A stretch of 64,000 nt of DNA from Sthenelais limicola (GCA_942159475.1 OW804094.1:56602966-56666965); one strand, 5' to 3'; shown: positions 45,401-59,952, numbered from the stretch's first letter. Numbers and translations are program-made. The notes: generated by a model from the letters alone, not told the origin.

Positions 45401-48400
45401 TAATTTAGTAGTATGCTAATGAAACTTGGTAATAACACAGCGAATCCCAGTTTGAACCTGCATGGTGAATATAATGGTATATTCGGTGGTCTAGCGTGTG
45501 TTATCCTGGCAGTTCTTGCCTTGGTTATCGCAAGTCTTGGCAAAAATTGCCTTGCAATATTTCAAGCTAAGTCTCTAAACCACCGTGCTCTCCCGCACTG
45601 TTCCTTTCCGAGGGGTGAGATGTCGACATTCAGGCCTTGACAGGTTGATTCTTTTCTATGGTCCTGGCCTGACCTTATCTGCTTGGCCTGACTCAAGGGC
45701 GGGAGTGGAAAACAATCATTGGGATGGTTTTGGAAGCGCGTACGCTAGCAACACAAAACCCAAAATTGCTTCCAATTCTGGGCTGGAATTGCTACCATCA
45801 CGAGCTATATATACATGAAGGATGCCCTCACAGGGAATGTGGTCTTCTGAGAATTTATGTGCCACCACTCTCATTGTTTTCAGACTCTCCGCCGAAAAGA
45901 ATATGCACCAAGGCGTGGAATATAAGATGATATTGGTTTTCTTGTCTGACATTTGCAACTGGGATGTGACTGCCATACGGGGGGAGATTGGATTCCCAGA
46001 TTCAAGCGAGTAGGCTCAGTGATTTGTTAAGGCAGGGAATCAGGGCCCATATGGAGGTAGAAGATAATAGTAGAAACACCAGTCAGGTTTAAGTCTGACC
46101 CTTGGAGGCAAGCAACCTCCCCTGTTTGATTTCCTCTGATGTTTATTCATGAGTTCCTTCAGTCATGTGTACTCATGAATCTTGTTATTTTACGGCCGGC
46201 TTAAAGCATGGGCGAAACCAAACAAACGTCCTTCTCAGCCACCCCCTTCCATACTCTCCTTTAACTCCCCCTCTCCATAAACACTGAGTACAGCGTGCAG
46301 AGTGTAGATTCTTAATCTTAATATTCCTTTCTCATATTATGGTCAGGCATTCATTGAGCGCTGCTCCAATCGCCCCAAACAACGCGAGAGAATGGAATGG
46401 CGACATGCCCCATGGCTCCCTCTACACCCGCCACTACAGGGATATGCCGGATGTGTCTAAATGGCTTGGCCAACGAGTCCCGGAGGTGTTGTAGAACCGG
46501 AAGTGCTAATTCGGTTCTAGCGTCATGAGACCTCCCCCTGACCAGCGCATGGCCCCTGACACGTCTCCAGACTCCTACGGGCCCTCTCCAATGTCTGCCA
46601 GACACCATATACCACGCTGACAACCACTGGATGCTCTCTGCTCCAGGGTAGATCTACACACGCCATCCATTTCTGGAGAAATACTCTCATTCGTATTGTT
46701 TGCTTGACTGAGGTTTATAGTCAAAGGGTTCCTTTAAAATCACGTCGGCCTTGCCCTTGGAGACAGGAGGGAAAGAAAGAAAGATAATCAACTGCATCCA
46801 ATATGAGACTCGTCATCTGATAATTATTACATTTCACGAGCGAGGAGGGATTATTAATGGGGTTAGTTCAGACCTCAAATAACGCGTTGACCCAACTCAG
46901 ATAATAACAATCTGGCCCTGATGAGAAACAAATAAGAAATGATCTCTTCTTCCCATGTTCCTCAGAAAGACGGAGGAAGCAAGCTTTGTGATCAGGATGC
47001 AATTAAAATGGAACAATAACCCTAAGTTTATTGCATAAGGGCGACCATTTATTAAAAACATGCTTTGCAATTATCAAATTCATAAACTGTAATCCGAGAA
47101 GAAGGACAAGACAAAATTAATTTTCGTTTTGAATTGACAGGATCAGATTAAACATGTTTTTGTCCATTGCCCCACCCCGATTCCTGCTCTTGCGACAATA
47201 TATACAAAACTACACTGGGGAGATTTTCTTCCTTATTAAATCGTAATTACCAACTTAGACACGATCCCGGCGTCACAAGAAATTAATCTTAGAATGTGTT
47301 CTTCAATTAGCTTAGAGGAACATTACTGTCGGCCCCGAGTGAATTATAACAACATCGATTTCTTTTAATTGATTTTGGACCATATATCAATTATATCTGC
47401 TTGAGGATTCATGTGTCGATAAAAGAAGTGGCAGTCAATATGAATGATGCTGGGATAGTCGTCGGACTCATGGCCCTACCTCTAATGTCATTTGACAGGT
47501 TTAATCAAATATTGCGGAAGAGGGAGTTGCAGAGGCAGTGAAGGTTCCCGGCCCAAAGCATTTTCTTCTCGATTCATTAATATTCACATGTATAAAACGT
47601 CACACAAAGCAGCCACAGGATTATCCCTGAGGCATTTTGCAATTAAACATTTTCCACACTCGCCATTGCAAAACCAGAGATCCAGAAAGGATTCGATCAA
47701 TGCATCGGGACGATCAAATTGCAGCTTGCCGGGAGAGAAACTCTGGAGATGACATTAAGGTATCACTCTGGCCATATCGGGATTGCCAGAGAAAATTGCT
47801 CCGGCACGACGCGACCCAGATTCTAATTCCACGACTCTGCTAACGGCGCGTACAATTACGATGACATCTCTTGAGTTCGATTGGTGACAAGTTGGGAGTG
47901 GGCTGTTTCTCAGGCGTTCTGATTGATATCAAGAGAACCTCATCAATCAGGGTTTTTCAGCAGTTCACTTTCAACGCGGAGCAGATGTACCTGGCCGGGT
48001 AAGAAAAAGGCAGCTTGCATCGTGCTGGCTCCGAAGCTAATCTGTGCATACTACAAACCTCATGGGGTGTTTTTACTCTTTCCCTCACCCCTTACCCCAG
48101 GAGCATGGCCAGCCGGCTGGAACCCGGACCACTGGGACCTTTTTCTGCACTACTCAGGCAGCCACAGCGGGTCGCCATGTACCTCTCTCTACTCTGCCTT
48201 ATTAGATATTAATAAAACCAACAATTGTCTTGAAATGATGCATGGTGCGTGCGTGTTGACATGTTGGGTGATGGATGGAAGTACGCCCTGCTGATGTCGG
48301 TGGTCGCCTTAACAAGCTTCTTGAGAGGCTGGCTTCATGTGCGTGAGGCACGTCAGATTACCCCAACAGACAATGCCAGCTCCAGTTGACGATCTGGGCT

Positions 48401-51095
48401 CGTGACTACAGATACTGAGCCCAGTGCTTGGGCAGTATCCGGCGTCGCTGTCATCATTATACCTAGCTTCAATCCCATGTTAACCTCACGATGGGTCTGG
48501 GCGATCAATATTCCTCTTACTGACAAGGAGATATTGGGTTGAAAAAAACGCTGGGCAAAAATCCAGCGTCTAATGGGTTCCAATCACTACTATTCGCAAG
48601 AAAGATGGCAGTGGGGGCTTATAAATACTAGAGACGAAACCATGTTAGAGGGCTTAGATTGCATCCAGTCTCAAACCTTGTTCAGCCTTAGGTTTCAGGG
48701 TAAATTGCCCCTTGAAACAGGCGCATCAATAACACATCTAAGTTACATTACAGGGATGAGAAATGCCAGGGGTGAATCCCTTTAGTACCCAAGCCCTTAG
48801 CGGTGGGATATTGTTCCTTCTTCTCCAAAGGTCATCACCGATCCATTTTGATGCGTGAAGACACTTGTCATCCGATTGTCGCCTGTTCTGCAATCTTAAG
48901 GCCCCGACGCAGCCCCTGGCTTCCTGCCTGACCTCGCCATTCTCTAACCTTCGGCCTCGGTCCTTGCACCATTGATGGAGGTCGCTCATCAACACTAATG
49001 CTTTCTGGTAATGATAGCCTTACTTCCTAAAGAGGCCAAGGAATCTTCTGTCCAGAGTCTCGTGCAAGCCATTTATACAAACAATGGCGTCCATCCAGAG
49101 TGCACTCTAGAGGCTCCCATCTGCGATTAATGACGGGACATCCGGGTCCCAGAGTCAGGGAGGAAGAAGGGCCTCTTTTCCTCGCTCTAAATCAGAGATT
49201 GGGAATGAGGTATCACCTGCCTATCTGAATAAATGTTTTATATCTACAGGTCACGAACGTAGATCTATTTTTGTATCATAACTGCCCCTGAATCATTTTT
49301 ATAGAGGAAAGAATCATTCTTCAGCCATCCGACATCTACACTGACGTACTCACTGACATCTGCTGTGAGTCCAATCGAGAGAATGTAAGTTCTCCTCACG
49401 TAAATAAAGCCAAAACTCATATGAACTACCGGAAACACATTTTTAAGCAAACCCAGCGGAAAATATCTGGAAAGAAACATGAAATCCGCTTGGATTGTGA
49501 CTCAATGGTCATGGCTTGCGAAGAGAGATACAAAACCTTCTGACGGTTTTCTTGTAGCACAAAATGCTTAAATCCTTAGTGAAAAAACCTTCAGAAAACC
49601 GCCTCCTTCGAATGAAGTAAATTCCCAGCTTAAGACCGCCCTCATCCTTCGCCTGGGGTGGAATTAAACAAACATAAGACGCCTGTTTAAATCTCTGCAA
49701 AATAGCATAATACATGATCTGTACAGGAGACCGATGGCATGGCATATCAATGTCTTTGAAACCGTATCCCCGTGGTTCCGTATCCCTTTACAAAAAGATG
49801 CCAGCTCGGGATTCTTTGTCTCATTGCCCTTCGCATGCAATCCGTCCTTTATCTGTAGACTGAAGCACACTCCTCGTTCGATCGCTGTCTGAATGGCGGC
49901 TTCTCCACACAAGGACGATACCATTCTCAACTTTTTCAATCCTTCCGAGACAACAGCTTTTTAATGCGACAGAACACGAGAGGTTTTTACATCCAAATTA
50001 CATGTAACAAGTTGACAGCTTAAGATGGGGGTCTTATAAGGAGATCTGCTACGAAATGTTAGAAGGGGGAGACTCTCCTTAAAACACTCTAAAAGTTTGC
50101 TTTTTTCTGGTGCCATTTAAATTGATGAGAGCGTGACGTCCATTCTGTCACGCTTAGGATATTGCTTCTAAATGGTGTTAGAATTTAGAAGTTTGATTAA
50201 AAACAGATGGTACAAAACGGCGGCCTGGGATGGAGTGAGGGTGGGCCATAATTCCTGGCTTTATCCCGCAACAAGCCTGATTATGTTTTCAAATCTCCAA
50301 ATCCCCTTTCAAACCAAGAGTGAAGTACAGGAAAATCAAAGGACAGAAGGAAAAAGTGAATCCTTTAAGATGAAAGTCATTGGGTGCTTTAAATCGTTTC
50401 ACCACGAATCCCATACAAATTAAAAATAGATTGCAAATAGCGATCGCGAGGGACGCGGGAAGGGGGATGTATCCATCACAGTCAGTGGTTAAATCAGACA
50501 AATATATAAAGAAGTCAGCTTCTTATTCTTCTTTTTCAGCTCCGCCGCAATCATGATAGCGATTATTCTTTTCAGTGATGGCTTTTCGCCTTTTTTGTAG
50601 TAAGACTTAAGTGAGGTACTGATTGTTTCATGGGTCTGGTTGAACGCAAGCTTTGGGATACTCATAGACTGTGGAGCCGATGAGTAGAGCTAATGGCCTG
50701 GCCTCCACCCAAAGGAACGTGCTCGGGATTCTCAACCTCTCTTTCCATCACTTCAACCAGAGTAGCTCATGTAGAATAGATCGCGTAGCAGAGCAACTCA
50801 GGTCCGCTCCAAATCCTCTTTATCTAAGCACGAGGGGCTAATTCGAACTGAAGTATATGGTTCTATGGCAAGTGATTCAATTAATTACAAATGGTGCTAT
50901 AAATGACTTCAGCCCATATAAGGAACATCCTTGATTGAGCAGATTATTTACCTCATATTTTCTACTATTCATGTGCATATCTATATGTAATAGATAAAAT
51001 TGAAATGATGGTGTAAGGCAACCTTACAACAATAACTCAGGGGTAAGCAAAGAGGGGCTGGAGAGATCCACGCCAGTTGGCACTAGAATTAGATC
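42433..51095. other. Long gene-poor, repeat-poor region
   Basis: No supported coding exon, transposon or satellite across 8.7 kb; open frames stay under ~125 codons and lack family motifs. Composition is balanced and simple repeats are rare, with scattered TAAT/ATTA homeodomain-type cores. This is what intronic or intergenic regulatory DNA of a developmental gene looks like, but that is only inference. Confidence 0.45.
44429..44464 (+). repeat. Perfect 18-bp tandem duplication
   Basis: AATCATAATACAGTAATT twice without spacer, each with TAAT/ATTA homeodomain-type cores. Within the gene-poor region. Confidence 0.8.
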
Positions 51096-51097
51096 GA

Positions 51098-51290
51098 GTA
51101 GGCCAGCGGTGGCATAGTGGCATGTGTTAGAGGGTCGACTCTCCTTTGAGGAACTCTATGGATCCCATGCACTTAGGCGCCACAGTGGTCAGACATCCAC
51201 ACCTGGGTACCTGGCTTTAGGCCAAGCCCTTTAAGTAGAAAAAGCAGTGCTTAAAGTACATTATGACAGTGAACACGGTAGCAAACTTAA
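51098..51290 (+). repeat. tRNA-derived SINE
   Basis: GCGGTGGCATAGTGGCATG holds a Pol III A-box, and GAGGGTCGACTCTCC a B-box, ~30 bp apart. A non-tRNA body follows (CACACCTGGGTACCTGGC). Non-coding and transcribed by Pol III when active. Only one copy is seen here, so its ends are approximate. Confidence 0.6.
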
Positions 51291-54200
51291 CATCCTAACT
51301 TCTATCTCATCAAGTACTCTAGGCACTCTTAGTACTTATTTGATGGTGGGTGTGACTCTCATTTGCCTATAAGCTGTATATTCCGGTCTTCCTTGATCAG
51401 CTACATTTGCCGCGAGATTTACAGGGAAGTGAGAGATGCCTTGAGCAAAAATGGAGGAAAAAAGCAACCGACACCCCCTACCGCAATGTCATCAGATATA
51501 GCCATATAAGAAATGCATATTTTTTTACCCCCGGAGCATAAAACCAAGTCGCGTCATCGAACACTACAAGTGACAGCTATCGGCGCTCTAGACCATGGAA
51601 GCTGACGCTAATACTATCGTTCAAACATGATATTGTTTTTGTCAGACGGAAGAAAACTGCACCATGAGGATTCACGTTTGTGATGTTTTTGTCAGTGGGC
51701 GAGTAAATTTGATATGACAGCCTGTGTGGGATCTTTCTCTCTGTGCTCCATCGGGGTATGGTGATTACGTTACCAGGGACATGTTTTGCTAAATCCTATC
51801 CGCTGATTACTTGCACTATTTTTTAATTCAACTCAGTTAGACACTTGAATTATTACTAGCTTAATTAAGATCTAACGGAGAAGTATTGGATTATTTTTAT
51901 TTAAAATGCATTTAGGGCATTGGAATATCCCTCCGGACGTTTAGATGTTCATTTGTTAATTTACCGGTGAATTGGCGTATTAAAACGAATGAATCTGTTG
52001 TTTATTAAGTGATGACTAAAGGTAACTAACGAATGTTCTTCGTTGATGATTTCATCACTTATTTATGAAGGAATATAATCAATAATCGCTAGTTTCAAAG
52101 GCTCAGCTCTATTTAGAGGTAACAATGAAACATCCCCATTCAAATTTTCCCTTTGAAACCTAGGATAAGGCTTCGGGTGTCATTGTGGAAATTGGATAGT
52201 TTTTAGCCAGCAAACCGCAGAGAGGATTCGATTTAAAATCCACCGAGAAAAACACAATAGACCTGTGTCTTCGTAAAAGAATACTGAATTGAAACATGAA
52301 GACGGTCTCTTTCTTCCGAGACTATCTAAGTTTGGCATTGCGCCAGAAAGCAAGGGAATAGTGCTGTTTGAGGAGATATATCTAGCAAGACGGGAAATAT
52401 TAACCTCAGGCTCTCGTCTTTTGTAGCTTGAGGGGTGTTCCCGGCAATTTCTTGTGCTTAGTATTGCTGTAGAACTAAGCCAGGCCCAGCCAGTCCAGGC
52501 GGGGCAGTCAGCAGTTGGGAAAACAATACGATCGCAATCACTTACCGCTATCAATTATGTACAGCGAGAGGCATTTGCCTTGGCTGGCTGATGGATGGGG
52601 ATATCATTTATAGGCAATAAGGCAGAGAAGGGCAAGATACTAACCCTGGACAGGGATATTACTTATGTTCACATACAAAGACGGGCCAACCTCTATTGTG
52701 GTCTTGGCTAAACCACGTTTTATCATCTGGGAACAGGTATATATAACTCGCCATCTCCTTCTGAACCCCCATCGAACCTGTCGCAATTTATAATATTCAC
52801 ACCTCATATAAGCGTCCTCGTTTACCATTTGCCTCCATAAGGCTTGAGTAATACGACCAGCGATCAGAGATTGTTGTGGTATTAATTGCTGTGCACTGCT
52901 TGATAACAGGCAGAAACAAAATACAAGCTAGAGAAGAGAATCTGCAATGTGTTTTGTGAACGGATTTCTATAGCCACTAATGGCAGTCCTTGATCCTGTA
53001 CCTTGACCCGTGTCATAGTCACGGTACGCAGCGTGACATTGTTTTAATGGATAATCCTTTATGTTGCTTTCGCGGTGTAACATTTTATTTATGGACGCAC
53101 CAAGCCCATATAGTCGCTCAGCAACTGAGAGTTTTATGGATGTCCGATGTCCCAGGTGCAGATAAAACCTGCCATATGATCGGGACATATTGATATTACT
53201 TTATGTTTTTGCGCATGAACTGAGTTGACATTACATATTGTCCGTAATAACTCCAATAGTGGGTGGTAATTTAAAGAGAGTACTTGATTTCTCAGACAAC
53301 AGAAAGATGTATGTAAACGTCTTCTGTTCTTCTTGTTCTGTGAACAACTCCATCCCACAGAGGATTGTCCAGGTGGTCTTAATAGGTTTTATAGTGCTTT
53401 AAAAGAACGTTAATTCCACCTAATGGACTCGGGTCCACGGACGAGACGAGTACAATTTCTGTCTATATCTTGATAAGTCAAATTCAATTAGCTGTATGTT
53501 GTTCCTTCGATTGATTCTCTCTGACATTACATACCCTGGCCATTGCTAGATATCTGTTCTTGTATTTGCTATATCCGTCGGGCAATAAACAACAGAAATA
53601 TTCGTCCAGAAACCAGGTACGAAACAGTATTGATCAGTTGAATAGCCGAAGTCTGCCCGGTCTAATCTGATAAAAGGGAAGAAATGCTTTTCGCTGGTAT
53701 AAATTAAGTGCCACAATGGAGGGATTGGATTCGTAAAGGTATTACCATTATCACTTTTTTCAGGAAACAGTGCCAATTAATGAAGGATTTCTCATACGTA
53801 TTCTGTTCCTCTTAATGGGGAACACTTTGGGATGATCTAATAGAACAGGGAATAACATTTTGAATTGCGCTCCATCTCGGTGTCCTTTTGTGTAAAATGT
53901 GGAGTGAAGGCCGAGAAAATGCCACCTGAACTCAGCATAGACTGCTGGGGAAAGCAGTACATTGACAGACACGGCAAAAGGGAGAATGCCAGATGCCAGT
54001 ATAAGTGCCTCTTGCCGTGGGCATGATGTGGGGTGTCAATGGAAAGTCTTTGTGTCTATGGGATTGTGGTTCCTCCCTTGTTGCGTGTTTTGGAGTATCT
54101 AAACGTACACAGCCATGGCAAGCCATCTCCCCACAAGGATACCTTGTGGATGGGTTCATTGTGGTCCAAATTCGTGTTTCACAGAAGTCCCAACCTTGAT

Positions 54201-57200
54201 CTTTGATGTGGCATGCATTTGGGTGCTATGTAGTGACATTCAGATATCGTGTTTCCTTCTGTGACTGAATAACTCTCTTCCCCCTCAAAACATAATTCTT
54301 CGAATTGATGTCGGCAGGCCATAGCGAACTTCTGACCATAGGGAAAGTGCCTGGGAATAGGAACAACAATGCGAACAATTTGTGGCATTGTGCCGCCGAA
54401 AACGCCCCCTTAAACCGAACAGAACTCACGCAGGATTTCAATGAGAGGCATATTTATAACAATATAGAAAATGACTTTCTGAAAGACATGGGGGAAAGGA
54501 ATGGGGCGTGACTTAAGGAGAAGGTATTGTCATCACACTATACAACCTGTCGGTGAAACAATACATTATAAAAAGTCTAATGCTGAAGGGCGCCTGAACA
54601 GGTCCCTGAGTGATACCGACCTAAAGAAATACAAACAATACTATGTGAACAAAAGAAAACATAAAGGCGGATGTTGCGAAAGTAATCCGACATTAAATAT
54701 TCAACGTTCCGGATATCAAACCTCCGGAAAGTTATGCTGGGCTCTTGCACAGGACGGAGTAAATCTATTTTCAGGTTATGTTGAACATTATCTATATGCA
54801 AAAGCCAGGTAAATCTATAAAGTCATAGAGCTTGTCACTGTGAGGCCAGACATGGTTCCTCATTTACAAACAAACCCGATGCCATTAGTTAGCTTGATTT
54901 ATGCACCAAGTGTGTATTAGCATCTGAATAGTGCGATTACCACATGTGTATAGTGGAGCTATGGCCTTTCATTATAGCAATCGCCTCTCCCTCGTACATT
55001 CATATGGGGTGGCGTGATTGAAGGGAAGCCACCTGGCTTCAAGCCGGCTACCTTTGCCATGGGCCATGGCATGCAACATTGTTATCAAAACGCCTAGTAT
55101 TTGACCAATCGGAACCAATGAATTCCTACTCAGTGCATGCTGATTGATTAATCAGTGGTAGGCGGAAAGAGGGCGAATGTCCATTTGGACTTTATGACCT
55201 CCGTTTTAGCCCCTAATTGTCAGACATCATAAGGCTATCGGGACGGGACATGGATCGAGCTATGCTCACTAAATAGTGTCCATTTTAAGGTCTCGAGAGA
55301 GTTTGACCTAATGACATCATGCCTGTGAGGAGCGAATTATTCCCAGGGGCACCACTAACATAAAAGGATCCGCTTTTAACAAGGACTTGACCTCTGCCAT
55401 TCTGAATTACATCTCAGACGGGCATCTCCTGTTTGAGGCATGGTTCATGACTTGAATTCTTGAATTATTCATGGCTACTTCCAGTTTAGGTAAAAAGCAG
55501 GTAAAACAGCCACGCGGATTTAAATTTCTTTCTCTTTACCCGATTGCAGTAGGCTTTCTGCGTTTCCTCAAGTAGTTTTAGATGAAAACTTTCATGCATT
55601 CAAGAAAGAATGAAAGAAAGACATGCCTTCCTGGTGTTAGCACAAATGCCATATTGTATCCAAAATCAGAACTACCTCATTGACGGGAGTCATTTAAATG
55701 CAAGTCAATAAAAATGTCCTAATCCTGTTATTTACATAACGAGAGAATCCCCAATTATATTTATATTATGCACAGTTATTTCGCCTTTTCCGTCCCAAAT
55801 ACTAAAGTAAAATGTCTGGTATGGCGGAGTGTTCTGGAGTTTCTTTTAGTCCATATTGTGAGAAATACCTGATGAAATAAACATGGTGACGGATCTTTTA
55901 GAATTGGAGGTATCTTGTTATTTTAATCCTAAGTGAATGATATATATAGGCTACATTTAAAAAAATGGTTCAAAATCAATATTTCGGGAGACGCTCTGCA
56001 TTACATGTTGTTCTGAATAATTATTTGGGCCCAAACACATATTTTTTAGGAGGATTTAATAACAGAGATCCAACAATCTCCATGTAATTCAAATAAATAT
56101 TATGACGTGGCATGCACATTTTCATGGAAATTCCATGTACCGGCGTATCATTACAATTGTTGTTTCATCATCACCAATAAGATACTAATAACGTCCCTAA
56201 ATCCTATAGTTCTACTCTTCTATATTAACAACGCATTAAATACTATACCGTATAATTCTATGAATCTTGTTCGGTTGTAATCATAATGAATTATGCTATT
56301 GGCTGGTAGCATAGCGAACATCCAATATCATATTACAGATATATGTCATATGGAATTTGAAAGGCGGTCTGTACAACTGATCGTCATTTCTGCATGCATG
56401 CAATCCGTTATCCTAGTATCCACAAAGAACAAATGACACGAAGGCTGGAAAGGGAAGGAAAACAATAGGGGAAACGATGATGTTCTATGAGCAGGACTGC
56501 TACTCAAACTCTGAAAGGGGCCACCAAGGTCGCATCCTTCTGACGAATCTTTTCAGTCTTGCATGTCAACGATCATGAAATAGTACATGGCAGTAGCAAC
56601 TATTCTATCACGATAGGGGCACGTATATGTGTTCGCATCTCTTGCTTATGAACGGCTGCAGATAGACAAATAAATCACATCCCTCCCCTCCCATACATTG
56701 CAGAATTTAAGAGATATCGTTTGAGTTTCAATTTAACATCGGTCATAACAGTTATTTAAAGTCGAAACATATATATCGGGTATGGCCATAGCTAAGACCG
56801 AATGATAAATGTATGATGCATATTATATTTAGACAGGTAATCTAGAAGTGCTCCAGGATGAATAATGCCAAACGATAAGGGGTAACATGCGACTGATATA
56901 GATATGCAATGCACTGCATCCATCGCATATACATTTTGTGAATGATATATGGTCAAGAGCAGGACTGTTTCCTGTAATATGTAAATGCAATCACAGTGCC
57001 AATCTTGAGTGCGTAGTGGCGTCCCGCTAGGTCATTGGGCCTTTTCTGAATAGTTGATGTTTCCTTGTCAGCCATTCTGATTCATTGTAATCCCGCTCTG
57101 GTATGCATTACCATTAGGAACAATAGAGAATGCAATAATATTTGCCTGGGAGTGTCACCAGGGAGGACAAACATGGCTTAAGAGTTATTTGGGGATGGTT

Positions 57201-58906
57201 CCTGTCATGCGCCGACGTTTTCTACTTAGTTATGCAAACGCTTGTGGTTAGGTCATGTCCAGCATGAAGTTAATGGCCATGTAAAAGCTATTGAGACTAG
57301 TGACCTTGCCACTCGCTAAGAAAGTGATCCAAGCAGTTGAAAGTATAAATCACAATGTATCATTTTGGCTGTCACTAGTGACATTGTCACAAGCTTCTCT
57401 CAATCAGGCCACGCGTTCATCAGGGCAATGGGGGAGACGTTCTCACTTCTCGCCGGAATTGGAAGTATTTCCCAGCCAATCTGGTCCAATTTACTCCTCC
57501 TCCTTCTCCAAATTGAAGCTATTAGCTTGGGAGTTAGCCAAACGAAATGGTTCTACATGTAACTATATGGGGTGGATAGGGGAATATTACCTTGTACTTC
57601 TCTCGCCTACCCAAGGCAAGCGTACTTTTTTAATGTAACGTGGACATGGAAGTATAGACTGGGGGAAGATAGCTGTGGAACATGGCTGCAATTAGGAGAG
57701 GAAGGTACTGTGGGCAAAGAAAGGACGTGCTGACTTGAATGTAAATCCCTTGTTAAATACTCGCCGGAGTTACATTATTTGTTCATATAACGGGGGTTCC
57801 CTATAGCACTGTCGGCAATGGGGGGATGGTGATCATTCTCCGTGGCAATCATTCAGAGCCTGTCGTGTCTGGGATCTCTAGTGCTTCCGGCCTGTTATTG
57901 ATAATGGCGACCTTTGCCATGACCCCAAGGGTCCCCGCTTCTGGTCCCCGCCAAGAACGGCCCGATCTCAATTTCCTCTCTATACGAGGGTATATTGGAG
58001 TAGCGTATTGGTAACACTATTTACACGGATGGAACCATGAGATTCTCCCTACTGTCACCTCCTCTTGGTATTGGATTGCCACATAATCCTTCTCTTTCCT
58101 CTCCCTAGCACCAGACTGCTACAAACATTAAAATCCTGTCCGCTCTACTTCCCTCGATCTGGAAGCCCTTTCCCCTGTCCCGATGCTCTCGACTATTGTG
58201 AGGCGTGACACAGATGACAACAATAATGCCACAAGTATCGACCCGGACTTGCTCGTTACATCCTCACACCATTCAAGCTTGGTATAACCCATGGACTATC
58301 AGCAATTAATGTGTCCTCTTGCCGCATTATGGGTCTGTGGAGAGCTACGGGTGCACGACAAGCGCGTAATTGGATCTGTGACAGGAAAAGCCCTTTCCAT
58401 TTGTCATCCAAGCTACCCCATGGTACAGGGTCAATCTAACTACATGCCCCAGGTCCAATATTAGCTGGCTATGCAAGTGATTTTATCCCTAACACGTGTC
58501 GATGCCTTTGACCCATATAGAGGTTCCTCTATCAACACAGAAAAACTGCCAATATGTGATCTGATAGCAAATGCACCCGCTTATAGGTTGTAGGCAATTC
58601 CCCATCCCTGTAATGCATGATGACAGCAATGCAAGAGACTAGCATCGGGCCGTGGCAGAAAGCCCAATCATCAACACAAGGCCAACAGAAAGACGAATCT
58701 GATTTCTCGTAGAAGAGTCTAATGCAATGGTCTATTTTTACACTCGGTCAGTTATTAAAATAGTTGCTGCGTAGTATTTGACAACAGTTCTAGATCGTAA
58801 TAGTTAAATTGCAATATATAGCTTTATACATAACCTAACTGGTCTCTGTGGTACTACCCCAGTCACCAAAGGAGATATGGCTATACGTTCCTTCCAATAA
58901 GGGATT
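51291..58906. other. Gene-poor region up to the Ngaro element
   Basis: Continues the character of 42.4-51.1 kb: no supported exon, RNA gene or transposon in 7.6 kb. Frames such as 54501-54812 and 57291-57638 have no recognisable domain and no splice context that convinces me. Confidence 0.45.
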
Positions 58907-59109
58907 TGTATAGTTGGCATCACAACGCCCATACTGCGACCCACGTGGATATGTTTACCTCCGACTATGACGTCACTCGGAGTTCCCCGCGCGCTCAACC
59001 AATAGGAGCGCATGGAAGCTTTCCTCATCAAGTGCCACGCCCACGTTCGCCAGTTCAAATGTTTCACTCGACTAGTGAAGAACTATATATTCTCGCTTGA
59101 AATTTTTTC
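58907..59109 (+). repeat. Ngaro split direct repeat A1 (with promoter motifs)
   Basis: Identical to A2. Contains CACGTG (58942), TGACGTCA (58968-58975), CCAAT (58999-59003) and CTATATAT (59083-59090) in the order and spacing of a Pol II promoter, 45-50 bp before the gag ATG. Confidence 0.9.
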
Positions 59110-59133
59110 AAGTATTTGAACTCATTGGACATC

Positions 59134-59952
59134 ATGTCGCCTTCTAAAGTCAAGCATTGCGATGTATGTGAAGAATCGCACGAGGGCACGGTTGGTGAAT
59201 CGTGTACGAGATCCATGAACAATCGTATGGCAAAATTAGAGGGACTAGTGTCAACTTTGGTACGTACCGTGGAGGACAAGGTGGTGAACAAGCTGCCATC
59301 TCCGTTGGATGTTCAAGCTTCAACAAGTAAAACTGATAGTGATCCTGAAATCGGTTTTACTGGGCGTCAATCGAGGGCATCGAGTGTCGAAAGTTCTATT
59401 TATAATGTTCGTGGGTCGGGTCATCGTGCAAGACATCGTTCCAGATCTACGTCCAGGGCTCGTACCAAGCCTTTTGATCATGCCAGCCAACTCGACAAGG
59501 GTGAGGATATTGAATCATTTGAGTCATTGCTCTTGTTGAACTTGCGTCTAATTGCTAAATTGGTGGTGGATGAACGCCCCTACGCCGAGATTGCTGGTGT
59601 CGTAAATCATTCAGTCACTATGTGCGAGAAGGCCAAATCGCAGGTGTATAATCTAAAGGCTAGTGTTCTGTACGATAAATGTGTGAGAACCAGGGCGAAC
59701 AAGGAAGGTCTAGACGCATTTAGCAATGTAAAACAGGAAGAAATCTTGAGATTTTATGCCTTTGAGAATTCAAAAAAGGCTGTCGAAGCGGCTACTCGTA
59801 AGAAGGTAAACAAAGACGTCAAGGTGTGTTTCAAGTTCAACTCGACTGCCGGCTGCACGAAATCGCCGTGTGGATTTCCACACAAATGCTCCAACTGCCT
59901 GTCATCGGACCATTCAGCGAGAAACTGCCATGTCGGAAAGAGTAATAAATAG
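59134..59952 (+). CDS. Ngaro gag-like protein
   Basis: 272 residues from ATG 59134. The N-terminal zinc motif CDVCEESHEGTVGESC is followed by a predicted coiled stretch and an Arg/Ser-rich segment (RARHRSRSTSRARTK). The C-terminus has a CCCH finger (C-x8-C-x4-C-x3-H, residues ~230-248) directly followed by a CCHC knuckle (CSNCLSSDHSARNC). It should package the element RNA. Ends with TAG. The same frame stays open into the RT/RNase H ORF. Confidence 0.85.
   Translation: MSPSKVKHCDVCEESHEGTVGESCTRSMNNRMAKLEGLVSTLVRTVEDKVVNKLPSPLDVQASTSKTDSDPEIGFTGRQSRASSVESSIYNVRGSGHRARHRSRSTSRARTKPFDHASQLDKGEDIESFESLLLLNLRLIAKLVVDERPYAEIAGVVNHSVTMCEKAKSQVYNLKASVLYDKCVRTRANKEGLDAFSNVKQEEILRFYAFENSKKAVEAATRKKVNKDVKVCFKFNSTAGCTKSPCGFPHKCSNCLSSDHSARNCHVGKSNK

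Noticed and set aside
57291..57638. 115-codon plus-strand frame
   Set aside because: Low-complexity Ser/Leu composition without domain or Kozak/splice support.
58804..59067. Minus-strand and alternate frames over repeat A
   Set aside because: They repeat at A2 because the DNA is duplicated; they are not genes.
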